DNA of 64,000 nt from Pararhizobium_B sp963838155 (GCA_963838155.1 CAWIQE010000004.1:434001-498000); one strand, 5' to 3'. Shown: positions 1-12,070, numbered from the stretch's first letter. A program made the numbers and translations. The notes: generated by a model from the letters alone, not told the origin.

Positions 1-25
1 GTGGCGGGTCTTACGGTGAGGGATG

Positions 26-769
26 TCATGCTGTTTGCCGCGTTTCGCTCGATAGGTTGAGATAGGCGGAATCGAACTCCCCGAGCTCGCTCAGTCCGGC
101 CCAGTCGTGGATCGTGATTTCGCCGGCCCGCCAGGTCACCAGGCTCGTCGCGCGCAGGTGCTGGATCGTCCGGTTGGTGTGGACCAGCGAGAGGCCGAGA
201 ACGTCGGCGAGCGTGCTCTGGCTGATCGGAAACCGGAATGAGGCGCCGTCGATATGGCCGACGACCTTCAGCCGAAGATAGAGCTCGCAGAAGAGGTGGG
301 CGAGGCGCGCCTCCGGCCTCCTGCGGCCGAGACTGAGGATCCAGTTGCGCTGGATGGCCGCGTCGACGGCCACCATGGTGGCCATGACGCGCCCGAGATG
401 AGGCATCCGGTCGCCGATTTCGGTGAGATCGGCGTGATCGGCGAAGGCGATGCGGCTTTCGGTCAGGGCCAGCACCGAGTGGTCCATGATGTTCAGGAAG
501 AGCCCGTGCAGGTCGACGAAGTCTCCGGCGACATGCAGGGCGGTGATCTGCCTCTGGCCGTCCTGCAGGGACATGGCGCGGGCGGCGACCCCGTCCAGGA
601 GAAGGCAGCTCGCCTTCGGCTTCGAGCGGTCGCGGATGATCTCCGTATCGGCCGGGACGGCCTGGACGCGCCACTTGATGTCGGCAAGGGCCGAAACCTC
701 GTCGGCCGACAATTCCTCGCGTTCGCGCATCGTCGAGAGCAGTGCGTCGATGTCTCTCTTGTGCATCAT
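26..769 (-). CDS. Crp/Fnr-family transcriptional regulator
   Basis: A cytoplasmic DNA-binding regulator of the Crp/Fnr type. The N-terminal half is a cyclic-nucleotide-binding-like beta barrel (LLLDGVAARAM, ALHVAGDFVDLHGLF). The C-terminal third carries a Crp-type winged helix (ISQSTLADVLGLSLVHTNRTIQHLRA), where the recognition helix is readable. No Fnr-type cysteine cluster is seen, so an iron-sulphur oxygen sensor is unlikely. The frame stays open upstream to 898, but homology begins at the Met-Met-His pair at 769/766, just after an AAAGGG, so I start there; 769 and 766 cannot be separated. It is transcribed divergently from the DUF6894 gene. The ligand and target genes cannot be told from sequence. 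Confidence 0.85.
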   Translation of the reverse strand: MMHKRDIDALLSTMREREELSADEVSALADIKWRVQAVPADTEIIRDRSKPKASCLLLDGVAARAMSLQDGQRQITALHVAGDFVDLHGLFLNIMDHSVLALTESRIAFADHADLTEIGDRMPHLGRVMATMVAVDAAIQRNWILSLGRRRPEARLAHLFCELYLRLKVVGHIDGASFRFPISQSTLADVLGLSLVHTNRTIQHLRATSLVTWRAGEITIHDWAGLSELGEFDSAYLNLSSETRQTA

Positions 770-933
770 CCCTTTGCCGCTTTCGGCCGCCGCGCATCCG
801 ACACCGGCCGAAATGCCGCGCGCGCGCCGTCCCGCATCTTTTCCCAAACCGCTACAATCATCGCCATACCTATACGGCGTCGAGGGTGGAACAATCAACG
901 ACTCCCTCCATTTGTCAGGAAATGGAGACGTTT

Positions 934-1161
934 ATGCCCCGTTTCTTTTTCAGGCTTCGCAGTCCGGGTCGGGCCGTCGAAGTCGAGGAGGTGGAACTCC
1001 CCGACCGGAGGGCCGCCCGGCGGGAGGCGCTGCAGGCGTGCAGCGACATGATGCGGGAGGCCAACGGCGAAGCGGCGGAATGGGACATCTCCGTGACCAA
1101 CGAGGAGGGCCATACGGTCTTCGCCTTGCACGTCTCGGCCGAGGAGCCCGCCGGCTCCTGA
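934..1161 (+). CDS. Small DUF6894-family protein
   Basis: A 75-residue protein beginning MPRFFFRLRS, followed by a VELPDRRAARREAL segment typical of DUF6894 proteins, which are common and uncharacterised in Hyphomicrobiales. The middle forms an amphipathic helix and the C-terminal part (ISVTNEEGHTVFALHV) looks like a beta hairpin. The start at 934 is chosen because GGAG lies six bases upstream; an in-frame ATG at 922 would have this motif inside the gene. No signal peptide or membrane segment is visible. Its function is unknown. It stands alone between a Crp/Fnr regulator and tRNA-Cys. Confidence 0.75.
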   Translation: MPRFFFRLRSPGRAVEVEEVELPDRRAARREALQACSDMMREANGEAAEWDISVTNEEGHTVFALHVSAEEPAGS

Positions 1162-1258
1162 CGCCGCCGGTGCATCGGCCGGAACGAAATCCGAGACGGC
1201 CGCTTGAATCCGCCCGAAATCCGGTCTAAGTGCCAAACGCGCCGAAACGGCGCTGGGA

Positions 1259-1332
1259 GGCCTCGTGGCGGAGTGGTTACGCAGAGGACTGCAAATCCTT
1301 GCACCCCGGTTCGATTCCGGGCGAGGCCTCCA
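1259..1332 (+). tRNA. tRNA-Cys (anticodon GCA)
   Basis: A 74-base cloverleaf. The acceptor arms GGCCTCG (1259-1265) and CGAGGCC (1322-1328) pair fully, then discriminator T and an encoded CCA. The anticodon loop CTGCAAA holds GCA at 1291-1293. The T arm contains GGTTCGATTCC. No duplicated 3' end or integrase is seen nearby, so it is not marked as an integration site. Confidence 0.97.
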
Positions 1333-1636
1333 ACGATTTATTTGAATTGAATCAGTCGCTTACAGCTTCTGCGGGTCGCCTCCTCGTGGCCTCCATGCTG
1401 CAAGGATTTTTCGTTGGCTCTCGACGGTTCCCGACCGAGCGCGGCGCCTCCATGCGACGTGATCGGCAGAAAATGCCCGGCCGCCGGACGAGGGAGCGCC
1501 GGCCGCGGCGCGACCTTTCCAGTCTTGCAACGGCGGCGGCGTCGGCCTATCAGGCATTATCAGAATTTTGCCTTGCACAAGATTCTTCCGCCGGACGGGG
1601 CGGGGCGAAGCGGCCGAGGGGACTGGAGAAGACGGG
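1333..1636. other. Intergenic stretch between tRNA-Cys and pcm
   Basis: I see no supported gene here. The open frames on both strands are GC-driven and lack homology or good start sites. A somewhat AT-richer patch near 1550-1590 may hold the promoter of the downstream methyltransferase, but no clear -35/-10 pair is readable. Confidence 0.5.
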
Positions 1637-2311
1637 ATGAGCATCGATTTCGAGCTTGCGCGAACCAAGATGGTCGACAACCAGATCAGGACGACCGACG
1701 TGACGTCGCACCCCGTCCTCGATGCCTTCCTCACCGTGCCGCGCGAAGAGTTCGTTCCCGCCCGCTTCAAGCCGCTCGCCTATATCGATACCGACATCGA
1801 AATCGCGCCGATGGAGGCGGAAAGGCCCGCACGCTACCTCATGGAGCCGTCGCCGCTGGCCAAGCTCGTCCAGCTCGCCGACGTCGGGCCGGACGACGTC
1901 GTGCTCGAGATCGGCTGCGGCACGGGATACACCTCGGCGGTCCTTTCCCTGCTCGCCGGCTCGGTGGTGGCGCTCGAATCGGACGAGACGCTCGCCGGCA
2001 TGGCGACCGATACGCTGGCGCGGCTCGGCTTCGACAACGTTGCCGTGGTCAGCGGGCCGCTCGCGGAGGGCTACGAGCCGGAGGCGCCCTACGACGTCGT
2101 CTTCGTCGGCGGAGCCGTGGAGCAGATCCCGGAGGCGCTGTTCCAGCAGATGAGGGACGGGGGACGGCTCGTCGCCGTTGAGGGCACGGGCAATGCCTCG
2201 CGCGCGAAGCTGTTCCTGAAGGAGGAGGGGACGGTCGCCCGGCGCGCGACCTTCAACACGTCGGTCAAGGCCCTTCCGGGATTCCAGAAACCGGAGGCCT
2301 TCGTCTTCTGA
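1637..2311 (+). CDS. pcm: Protein-L-isoaspartate O-methyltransferase family protein
   Basis: A 224-residue SAM-dependent methyltransferase of the PCMT family, which methylates isoaspartyl residues in damaged proteins. It starts MSIDFELARTKMVDNQIRTT, the hallmark opening of the alphaproteobacterial branch. The SAM-binding motif I is VLEIGCGTGYTSAVLS (about residues 90-105), and the segment YDVVFVGGAVEQIP follows as motif II/post II. The ATG at 1637 is preceded by GGAG at a good distance. This is the branch encoded next to tolC in many Rhizobiales, distinct from the second copy next to surE at 26,226. Whether this branch repairs isoaspartate in vivo is not shown by sequence. Confidence 0.9.
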   Translation: MSIDFELARTKMVDNQIRTTDVTSHPVLDAFLTVPREEFVPARFKPLAYIDTDIEIAPMEAERPARYLMEPSPLAKLVQLADVGPDDVVLEIGCGTGYTSAVLSLLAGSVVALESDETLAGMATDTLARLGFDNVAVVSGPLAEGYEPEAPYDVVFVGGAVEQIPEALFQQMRDGGRLVAVEGTGNASRAKLFLKEEGTVARRATFNTSVKALPGFQKPEAFVF

Positions 2312-2505
2312 TCGGGGCCGGGGAGCGGCTGCCGCCCGCGCAAAGAGGTTAACCGCCTGTTGCGTATCGGCAACTTCCGCCGGCTTTGTCTGCGGTATTG
2401 CCCCGGAGGGATCAGGGGAAGCATGTTTCGTTAGTCATATCTGTGCCATGTAATTGGGCAGAGGGCACCGCGAAAGCGGTCGTTTTTGTGGTCGGGAGTG
2501 AATTG

Positions 2506-3861
2506 GTGTCTCTAAAAACCAAAGCGATTGCGGCAGTTTTCATGACGCCGCTGATTGTCGTCATACCGCATACAGCCCAGGCGGAGACGATATTCGGGGC
2601 GATGGCCAAGGCCTACAAGAACAACCCGGATCTCAACGCCGCACGCGCCGGCCTCCGGGCGACCGACGAGGGCGTTCCGATTGCCCGCGCCGGCTTGATG
2701 CCTAAAGTGTCGGCGGGCGCGTCCTTGAGCGGGACGAGCCTGAAGGGAAACCTGACGCCGCTCGAGCGGGCGAGCCAGGAGAGCGCGCAGGTCCAGATCT
2801 CGCTCACCCAGCCGATCTTCGACGGGTTCCAGACGCTGAATAACGTGCGGGCGGCCGAATCGAACGTCTTCGCCAGCCGTGAGCAGCTTCGGGCCACGCA
2901 GATCAGCATCCTCCAGGCGGCCGCGCAGGCCTATGTCAACGTCGCGCGCGACAAGCAGATCGTGACGATCCGCCGCCAGAACCTGAGCTTCCTGCGCGAA
3001 CAGCTGAAGGCATCGAACGCACGCCTCAACGTGGGCGAGGGGACGCGCACGGACGTCGCCCAGTCGCAGGCGCAGCTCTCCGCCGCACAGGCGCTCCTGC
3101 AGAGCGCGATCGCGCAGGAGAAGTCGAGCGAGGCGGTCTACACGCAGATCGTCGGGGACGCACCCGTCGGCGTGCGGATGCCGTCGGCGCCCGGGCGTCT
3201 CCTGCCCGGCTCGCTGTCCGCCGCGCTGTCGGTGGGACGGGCCGAGAACCCCAGCATCCTCTCGGCGCAGTACAATGTCGACGCCTCCGGCTATCAGGTG
3301 AAGTCGGCCGAAGGCGCGCTCCTGCCCGGCGTCAACGTGCAGGGTTCGATCTACAACGACAACACCGGCACGACCGGCTCGAGCATCACCGCCCAGGTGA
3401 CGATTCCGCTCTATCAGGGCGGCGCGGCTTCCGGCCGCGTGCGGCAGCAGAAGGAACTGCTCGGGCAGGCGCGCATCCAGGTCGATTCGGCGCGCCGGAC
3501 CGTCGACCAGCAGATCGTCACGGCCTGGACGCAGTACAATGCCTTCAAAGCCAACATCAGCGCCGACCAGGAATCGATCAAGGCCGGCAAGCTCGCCCTC
3601 GACGGCGTGGTGGAGGAGCGCAAGGTCGGCCAGAGCACGACGCTCGACGTCCTGAATTCGCAGCAGAACGTCCTCAGCCAGCAGGAAACGCTGGCCCAGG
3701 ACCAGGCGAACGCGGTGGTCTCGAGCTACAACCTGCTCGGCTACATGGGACGGCTGACGGTGAAGCATCTCGGGCTGGGCGTGGCGGAATACAATCCCGT
3801 CCAGCACTACGACGCCGTCAAGGACAAGTGGTTCGGCCTGCGTACGGTCGACGGACGCTGA
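2506..3861 (+). CDS. tolC: TolC family outer-membrane efflux channel
   Basis: Outer-membrane trimeric channel that serves type I secretion and RND efflux. The 451-residue product has a signal peptide (hydrophobic AIAAVFMTPLIVVIP then TAQA before ETIF). Two repeated outer-membrane-efflux halves follow, with the usual coiled-coil heptads (LRAARAGLRATDEG-like in the first half, QQIVTAWTQYNAFKANI in the second) and the near-terminal SSYNLLGYMGRLT. I chose the GTG at 2506 because GGGAG lies seven bases upstream and the signal peptide begins directly after it; the open frame continues upstream to 2386 without signal-peptide character. It follows pcm and ends in a strong hairpin terminator at 3909. 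Confidence 0.93.
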   Translation: MSLKTKAIAAVFMTPLIVVIPHTAQAETIFGAMAKAYKNNPDLNAARAGLRATDEGVPIARAGLMPKVSAGASLSGTSLKGNLTPLERASQESAQVQISLTQPIFDGFQTLNNVRAAESNVFASREQLRATQISILQAAAQAYVNVARDKQIVTIRRQNLSFLREQLKASNARLNVGEGTRTDVAQSQAQLSAAQALLQSAIAQEKSSEAVYTQIVGDAPVGVRMPSAPGRLLPGSLSAALSVGRAENPSILSAQYNVDASGYQVKSAEGALLPGVNVQGSIYNDNTGTTGSSITAQVTIPLYQGGAASGRVRQQKELLGQARIQVDSARRTVDQQIVTAWTQYNAFKANISADQESIKAGKLALDGVVEERKVGQSTTLDVLNSQQNVLSQQETLAQDQANAVVSSYNLLGYMGRLTVKHLGLGVAEYNPVQHYDAVKDKWFGLRTVDGR

Positions 3862-3908
3862 TCCGATCCTTTAGCGAGGCCCGGCGGCTGCCGGGCACAA
3901 AGCTGTGC

Positions 3909-3944
3909 ATCCCCCGTGCCCCCGTGGTGCGGGGGATTCTTTTT
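3909..3944 (+). terminator. Rho-independent terminator after tolC
   Basis: A perfect 8-bp stem, ATCCCCCG (3909-3916) with CGGGGGAT (3930-3937), a 13-base loop, then TCTTTTT. It lies 47 bases after the tolC stop codon and before popZ, so it should separate the two transcripts. Confidence 0.85.
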
Positions 3945-4034
3945 GCGGCGCGAATCCCCTAAAGTTTCAATGTGATTCGCACGTTGCCCGCCATGGAGGC
4001 GGACGGCGCGCGAGGCGGACAATCGAGGGCGGAC

Positions 4035-5009
4035 ATGGCGCAGCCAATTGCAAATCGCGAACCGACGATGGAAGAGATCCTGGCTTCCATCCGGCGCATC
4101 ATCGAGAACAACGACGTCGCCGAGGATCGGCAGGCGGACGCGGCCGGCGAGGTCGAGGACACGCTGGCGCTGGAGGACGAGATCACGATCGCGGCCGCCG
4201 GGGGCGGAGCGCGGGATTCCCGCGCAACGGCGCCGGCCGCCGCGGGGTCCAGTTCGGCGCCGCCCGTCGCACGGTCGAGTTCGGGGCCGGTGTCGCTGGC
4301 CGAGGTGGCGGCGCGCGTGCGGGCCTCGGGCTCGTCCGCGGCGCTGGTGCGGCCGAGCGCCAAGGCGGCGATGCTGTCCTCCGCACCGGCGCACGGCAAC
4401 GCGGCCGTGAGGATCGACGAGCTGACCGTCGAGGAAGCGGACGAATTCGAATTGGCCGACCAGATGCGCCCGGCGCTCGGGGAAGCGCCGTCCGCCGGCG
4501 GTGCCGGCACGGTGGCCGCGGCCGCAGCCGAAACGGAGACCACCTCCCGGGCGGAGCGACAGCCGGGCGACGAGCCGGAGGCCGTGGCCGCCGCGGACGC
4601 GCAGGCTGCCGAGGCCGAGGCCGAGGCCGTGGCCGGCATGGAGGGCGTGGAGGCCGCATTGAAAAGCGAGCTGGAAGACGTCTTCGAAGCGGCCGGAGCG
4701 GATCGCGCCGCGTCCGATGTGCCGGCGGAGCCGGAGCGTCCGGCGCCGGCGGACGGCGCCCATGAAGGGCACCGCGAAACGGACCGGGCGCTGCACCTGA
4801 TCTCGGCCAGTGCCGAAGCGAAGGTCGCGGCCGCCTTCGGCGACCTCAACGACGCCTTCGCCGCAGGGCCGCGCCGGTCCTTCGACGAGATGGCCGAAGA
4901 AATGCTGCGGCCGATGCTGCAGCAATGGCTGGACGACAACCTGCCCACCCTCGTGGAGAAGCTCGTGCGCGAGGAGATCGAAAGGGTGGCACGCGGCGAA
5001 CGCCGCTGA
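4035..5009 (+). CDS. popZ: PopZ-like polar organising protein (DUF2497)
   Basis: Cytoplasmic scaffold that forms a polar matrix and anchors the chromosome origin through ParB in alphaproteobacteria. The short N-terminal helix EPTMEEILASIRRIIE (residues 10-25) and the C-terminal helices SFDEMAEEMLRPMLQQWLDD and LVREEIERVARG are the conserved PopZ ends. The roughly 230 residues between them are a low-complexity acidic Ala/Glu/Pro/Val spacer expected to be disordered. The length, 324 residues, is longer than Caulobacter PopZ but normal for Rhizobiales. The ATG at 4035 follows GAGGGCGGAC. It sits directly before valS, an arrangement often seen in this group. Confidence 0.9.
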   Translation: MAQPIANREPTMEEILASIRRIIENNDVAEDRQADAAGEVEDTLALEDEITIAAAGGGARDSRATAPAAAGSSSAPPVARSSSGPVSLAEVAARVRASGSSAALVRPSAKAAMLSSAPAHGNAAVRIDELTVEEADEFELADQMRPALGEAPSAGGAGTVAAAAAETETTSRAERQPGDEPEAVAAADAQAAEAEAEAVAGMEGVEAALKSELEDVFEAAGADRAASDVPAEPERPAPADGAHEGHRETDRALHLISASAEAKVAAAFGDLNDAFAAGPRRSFDEMAEEMLRPMLQQWLDDNLPTLVEKLVREEIERVARGERR

Positions 5010-5326
5010 CGCCGGGCCGGCGGCCGCGGACAAGGGCCCGAGCCGCCGTCATCGCCGGGCCGACGCCGGACGATCCTTCGCGGTGCCGGGGCCGCTTCCG
5101 GCGCCTGGAGTTTCCTGCGGTCGATTTCACGCGTCGAGACGTTCGCGCGATCGCTTCGGCAGCATGATCGCCTTGGCGGCATGATCGTCTCGGAAGGCCG
5201 TGGCGCTTCCCGCCGAGGTTCGCCGGGCCGGCCGATACGCCGCCGGGCCGGCTGGCGAGTTGACTTGCCCGGCGGCATCCGGTTTACACCCTTCCAGCCC
5301 TTCTCCGTCGGAACACGGTAAGTCCC
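5010..5326. other. Intergenic stretch between popZ and valS
   Basis: I see no supported gene. The sequence is very GC-rich with several short self-complementary GGCCG/CGGCC runs, and no T tract marks a terminator. The valS promoter and leader must lie here, but no convincing T-box-like or other leader structure was recognised. Confidence 0.5.
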
Positions 5327-8146
<2,820 letters not shown>

Positions 8147-8437
8147 GGGCGCCGGGGCTTTCGGGCGGTCCGGCGTGTCCGCGGATGTGTCCCCCTGCCG
8201 GACTCGGGCGAATTCGCCCCGTGCCGTTTACCGGCAAGTAATGATTCCAGCTCAATAATAATCAGCCCTGCCGGCCTCCGGCGTCCGTCGACGCGGGGCC
8301 GGTGCATACGGTCCTCCGGGGGGCGGCGACCACGGCTGCGAGTGACGAAGGCATATCGGGACGTCCGGGGGGTCGGAGTTCCGGCGGCAGGTGCCGCAGG
8401 GTCAGGCGGTCCCGGAGACCGCCAAGGAGGGGAAGGG

Positions 8438-9685
8438 GTGCGGAAGAACGTCAACGAGGCGGCCCTGGCGGCAGCGCTTCTCATCGCTTCGGGGGGAGCG
8501 GCGCAGGCCGGCGGCTTCGCCAGGCAGTCGCAAGACTTCGACATCCTTTTCCTGGACGGCACGCAGGTCAAGACCGACGTGACCTTCGTTGCGCCGGAGC
8601 GCAAGCTCAAGAACATCCAGTCGCCGGCCGCCAACTACATCTCGTCCCTCACGGGCGGCCTCAACCCCTATACGGGCAAGCCCTTCGCGACCGAGACCAG
8701 CGAGAGCGACAGCTATTTCATTCCCGAGGCGTCCGTCAAATACGACCTGACGACCGATCTCGCCTGCGCGGCGCAGTACCGGCAGCCCTTCGGCGCCCAT
8801 ACCGATGTCGGCGTCGATACCGGGATTGCGCTGAACGCCATCGAGCAGAAGATCTCGTCCTACGATCTCGGGCTGAACTGCTCCTACCGGTTCCATGCGG
8901 GCCCGGGCTATTTCCGCATGCTCGGCGGGCTGAGCTACGAGCATCTCGACGGCTACCAGTCGCAGCTCCTGCCGGCGATGGCAGGGGGCATCCCGCTTCC
9001 GACGCGCATCGCGACACTCGACGCCAGCGGTAACTCCTACGGATGGCGGGCGGGCATCGCCTACGAGATCCCGGACATCGCGCTGCGGGCCCAGCTGGTC
9101 TATCAGTCCGAGGTGCGCTATTCGCTCGACGGGACGATCGACAATCTCTACCCGTTCCCGATCGCCGTCGGCTCGGACGTGACGATGCCGCAGTCGGTCG
9201 AGCTGAAGCTGCAGAGCGGCATCGCGCCGGGGTGGCTCGCCTTCACGTCCGTCAAATGGACGGACTGGAGCATCGAGAACGCGGCGGTCTTCTCGACGAC
9301 GCAACCCTTCACCTACGGCACCACGGTTCCGGTCGGGCACGAGATCACGCGCCTCAACCTCTACTATCGCGACGGCTGGACGATCACCGGCGGCGTCGCA
9401 CACCAGTTCAACGAGCGCTTCTCGGGCGCCGGCTTCCTGACCTGGGACCGCGGCGTCAGCACGGGCCTGTCGTCGCTGACCGACACGTGGCTGCTGGGCC
9501 TCACCGGCATCTACGCGCCGGCGTCGAACGTCGAACTCCGGCTCACGGGCATCCTCGGCCTGCTCACCAGCGGCACCAAGAACGACACCGTCGTCGCCGG
9601 ACAGGTCAACGACACCGGCTCGATCGCCGACTTCGGCAACGACATCGTCAGCGGCGTCTCCGTTTCCGCCAGGGTCAAGTTCTAG
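8438..9685 (+). CDS. OmpP1/FadL family outer-membrane transporter
   Basis: Outer-membrane beta-barrel of the FadL/TodX type, which lets hydrophobic compounds such as long-chain fatty acids cross the outer membrane. The 415-residue product has a signal peptide (AALAAALLIASGGAAQA then GGFARQS), many alternating strands and a terminal aromatic residue (SVSARVKF) for Bam recognition. The GTG start at 8438 has a perfect AGGAGG seven bases upstream; the frame is open further upstream without protein character. No neighbouring beta-oxidation genes give a substrate hint, so fatty acid uptake is the family default rather than a demonstrated role. Confidence 0.87.
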   Translation: MRKNVNEAALAAALLIASGGAAQAGGFARQSQDFDILFLDGTQVKTDVTFVAPERKLKNIQSPAANYISSLTGGLNPYTGKPFATETSESDSYFIPEASVKYDLTTDLACAAQYRQPFGAHTDVGVDTGIALNAIEQKISSYDLGLNCSYRFHAGPGYFRMLGGLSYEHLDGYQSQLLPAMAGGIPLPTRIATLDASGNSYGWRAGIAYEIPDIALRAQLVYQSEVRYSLDGTIDNLYPFPIAVGSDVTMPQSVELKLQSGIAPGWLAFTSVKWTDWSIENAAVFSTTQPFTYGTTVPVGHEITRLNLYYRDGWTITGGVAHQFNERFSGAGFLTWDRGVSTGLSSLTDTWLLGLTGIYAPASNVELRLTGILGLLTSGTKNDTVVAGQVNDTGSIADFGNDIVSGVSVSARVKF

Positions 9686-9977
9686 ATCGTTTCCAACCCC
9701 TCCGCGTGCTTCGCCGGCCGGTCCGAGCGTGGCGGTTTCGTGGCGCGTCCGTGTGCGGATACGGGACATTTCATGGCGACATCACGAAATGTGACGTTTC
9801 CGCAACAGTTTCACGATATCGAATAAACCGGCCCCGGGGGAGATTGCCAAACGCCGCGTTGCCGCCACAAATCTGGAGCACCCCTTCAAGCGGAATTTGA
9901 CCGCGAAAAGCAGATCCCGATCCGGTTTCCGGGTGTCGTGAAGGGGACGGGCGGCAGAGGTGTCGAAGAGTTCGAAG

Positions 9978-10781
9978 ATGGCGATGGGATACCCGAAATC
10001 GGGCGCATTTCTAGGCTTGGGCGTCGCCCTGGCAACGGTCGTGGCGTGGGGCTGCCCGGCCCGGGCCTTCGATCCGGACGCTACGGTTTCGGAGCAGTCG
10101 GGGCCGCTCGATCTTTTCCGCTTCGGGTTCTCCGCCTACAAGAACGGCCACAAGGGCGAGGCCGCCCAGGCCTACAAATACGCCGCCGAAAAAGGTCATG
10201 CGGGGGCCCGGTGGGCGCTCGCCAACATGTATGCCTCCGGCGACGGCGTGACCGAGGACGACTACGAGGCCTTCAAGATCTACGACGAGATCGCCCGCAA
10301 GGGCGTCGAGCCCGGCTCGGTCGACACGGGCTATTTCGTCAACGCCCTGATGGCGCTGGCCAAGTACTATTCGCACGGCATTCCCCACAGCCCGATCCAT
10401 GTCGATCTCGCCCAGGCGCGCCAGCTCTATTTCCATGCCGCGTCGGTCTTCGGCGTTCCCGATGCCGAGTTCGAGCTCGGCCGGATGATGCTCGACGGCG
10501 AGGGCGGGCAGGCGAACGTCGCGCAGGCCAAGAAGTGGCTGAACCGCGCCCGCAAGTCCGGCAGCGAACGGGCCGCCGCGCTGCTCGGCAGCGTCATCTG
10601 CAAGGAAGGCCACCAGGTCTACGGGCTCGCGCTGATGACCGTGGCTTTGAAGCAGGCGCCCGAGGCGCAGAAGGCCTGGATCCGGGATCTCCAGGAACAG
10701 GCGTTCTCGCTCGCCGACGAGAAGGACCGGCGTTCGGCGGTCAACCTGGCCGACGCGATGATCGGACGGCCCACCGAGTAG
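9978..10781 (+). CDS. exoR: ExoR-like periplasmic Sel1-repeat regulator
   Basis: In Sinorhizobium and Agrobacterium, ExoR is a periplasmic protein that holds the ExoS/ChvG sensor kinase inactive and so controls exopolysaccharide, motility and host entry. This product has a signal peptide (GAFLGLGVALATVVAWGCPARA then FDPD), the characteristic SEQSGPLDLFRFGFSAYKNG opening, and Sel1/TPR-like repeats (AAEKGHAGARWALANMYASGDGV; AASVFGVPDAEFELGRMMLDGEGG). Its length of 267 residues matches known ExoR. The start is uncertain: ATG 9978 is preferred, GTG 9960 or ATG 9984 are possible. Its place next to xth-erpA-dgt agrees with rhizobial genomes. The sensor kinase genes are not in this window. Confidence 0.83.
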   Translation: MAMGYPKSGAFLGLGVALATVVAWGCPARAFDPDATVSEQSGPLDLFRFGFSAYKNGHKGEAAQAYKYAAEKGHAGARWALANMYASGDGVTEDDYEAFKIYDEIARKGVEPGSVDTGYFVNALMALAKYYSHGIPHSPIHVDLAQARQLYFHAASVFGVPDAEFELGRMMLDGEGGQANVAQAKKWLNRARKSGSERAAALLGSVICKEGHQVYGLALMTVALKQAPEAQKAWIRDLQEQAFSLADEKDRRSAVNLADAMIGRPTE

Positions 10782-10790
10782 CTTCCAGCC

Positions 10791-11057
10791 TCAGGGCAGG
10801 CCGGCGATGCCGGATACGGGCCGCGAAAGCTTCGCGTCGATGCTTGCGGTCGGGCATCCGTCCTGGAGCTTGGTCCACGACGTGTTGTTGAGCACGATTT
10901 CGCATTTGGCGAGGAACGATCCGCCCGACTGCGGGCGGATGCAGGCGACCTGGCCTTCCTCGACGCGCTGGCCGTTGGCGATGCAGGCGCATCGGGCAGC
11001 GCCATGGGCGGGCGATTCCGCCGCCAGAAGCAACATTCCCAGTACCAGAGTTCTCAT
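10791..11057 (-). CDS. Small secreted cysteine-containing protein, unknown function
   Basis: An 88-residue predicted secreted protein, not recognised as a known family. The N-terminus MRTLVLGMLLLAAESPAHG is a good signal peptide. The mature part has four cysteines (ARCACIANGQ, GQVACI, LAKCEI) plus one in DGCP, which suggests disulphides in the periplasm. The ATG at 11057 follows GGGGAA at a suitable distance; the frame is open a little further to 11090. It runs convergently to exoR and lies downstream of xth on the same strand with a gap of about 120 bases. Its coding nature rests on the signal peptide and ribosome site. Confidence 0.6.
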   Translation of the reverse strand: MRTLVLGMLLLAAESPAHGAARCACIANGQRVEEGQVACIRPQSGGSFLAKCEIVLNNTSWTKLQDGCPTASIDAKLSRPVSGIAGLP

Positions 11058-11178
11058 GGGCGTTCCCCGGAAAGGGGAAGTATAGCCCATCCCGCCGGCC
11101 TGGCCAAAATCGACGATGCGGCGAACGGCAAGGGGTGCCGGGGCCGATCCCGTTTTTCCCGGAATTGCTTCCAGTCGT

Positions 11179-11976
11179 TCAAACGGTCATGCGGACGAAG
11201 ACCGGGACGTGGTCGGACGGCTTTTCCCAGCCGCGGACGTGCTTCTCGATCCCGCAGCCCGCCAGGCGGGCAGCCGCTTCGGGGGAGAGCATGAGATGGT
11301 CGATGCGGATGCCGTTGTTCTTCTGCCAGGCTCCCGCCTGGTAGTCCCAGAAGGTGTAGAGACCGGGGGCGTCCGCGGTGGCGCGCAGGGCGTCCGTCAG
11401 GCCGGCCGCCTCGAGCCGCCGGAAGGCGTTTCGGGTTTCGGGCAGGAACAGGGCATCGCCCTCCCAGGCCTTGGGGTCCCGGCAATCCTCCGGCTGCGGA
11501 ATGACGTTGTAGTCTCCGGCCAGTACGAGGGGTTCTTCAAGTGCCATGAGATCCAGCGCGTGGCGGCGCAGGCGCTCCATCCACGCCAGCTTGTAGGGAT
11601 ATTTGGGGGAATCCACCGGGTTGCCGTTCGGCAGGTAGATAGAGGCCACCCGCAGGACGCCGCCGCCGGGGCGCGAGAAGACGGCCTCGATATAGCGCGA
11701 CTGCTCGTCCTCCGCGTCGCCGGGGAGGCCGCGGACCGTTTCGTCCGGCGTCTGGCGGGAGAGGATCGCCACGCCGTTGAAGCCCTTCTGCCCGTGGGTT
11801 TCGACGTGGTAGCCGGCGGCTTCGAGCTTTTCCGCGGGAAACTGGTCGTCGTGCGACTTGATTTCCTGCAGGCAGACGATGTCGGGGCTGCTGTCGGCGA
11901 GCCAGGTCAGGAGATTGTCGAGCCGGGCCTTGATGCCGTTGATGTTCCAGGTCGCGATCTTCACTGTCTCGGTCAC
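11179..11976 (-). CDS. xth: Exodeoxyribonuclease III
   Basis: AP endonuclease and 3'-5' exonuclease of base-excision repair. The 265-residue sequence shows all active-site blocks of the Xth family: TWNINGIK (about 9-16), LQEIK with the metal-binding Glu38, YLPNGNP, the GDYN block with catalytic Asp and Asn (about 153-156), RIDHLM and the final SDHVPV with the catalytic His. The length is normal. It is the middle gene of a minus-strand group erpA-xth-small secreted protein, and lies between exoR and dgt as in rhizobia. Confidence 0.97.
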   Translation of the reverse strand: MTETVKIATWNINGIKARLDNLLTWLADSSPDIVCLQEIKSHDDQFPAEKLEAAGYHVETHGQKGFNGVAILSRQTPDETVRGLPGDAEDEQSRYIEAVFSRPGGGVLRVASIYLPNGNPVDSPKYPYKLAWMERLRRHALDLMALEEPLVLAGDYNVIPQPEDCRDPKAWEGDALFLPETRNAFRRLEAAGLTDALRATADAPGLYTFWDYQAGAWQKNNGIRIDHLMLSPEAAARLAGCGIEKHVRGWEKPSDHVPVFVRMTV

Positions 11977-12070
11977 GCTTTGCCGCCTTCGCTCGTTGTG
12001 GGACGCGGGCGTTGATAGCGTATCGCGGACGCCGGGAACAGCGCGGCCGTTCGATCGGCGCGGCGGCCCG

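Noticed and set aside
1259..1332. tRNA-Cys as an integration site for a mobile element
   Set aside because: I found no integrase gene or duplicated tRNA 3' end nearby, and the flanking genes are core genes.
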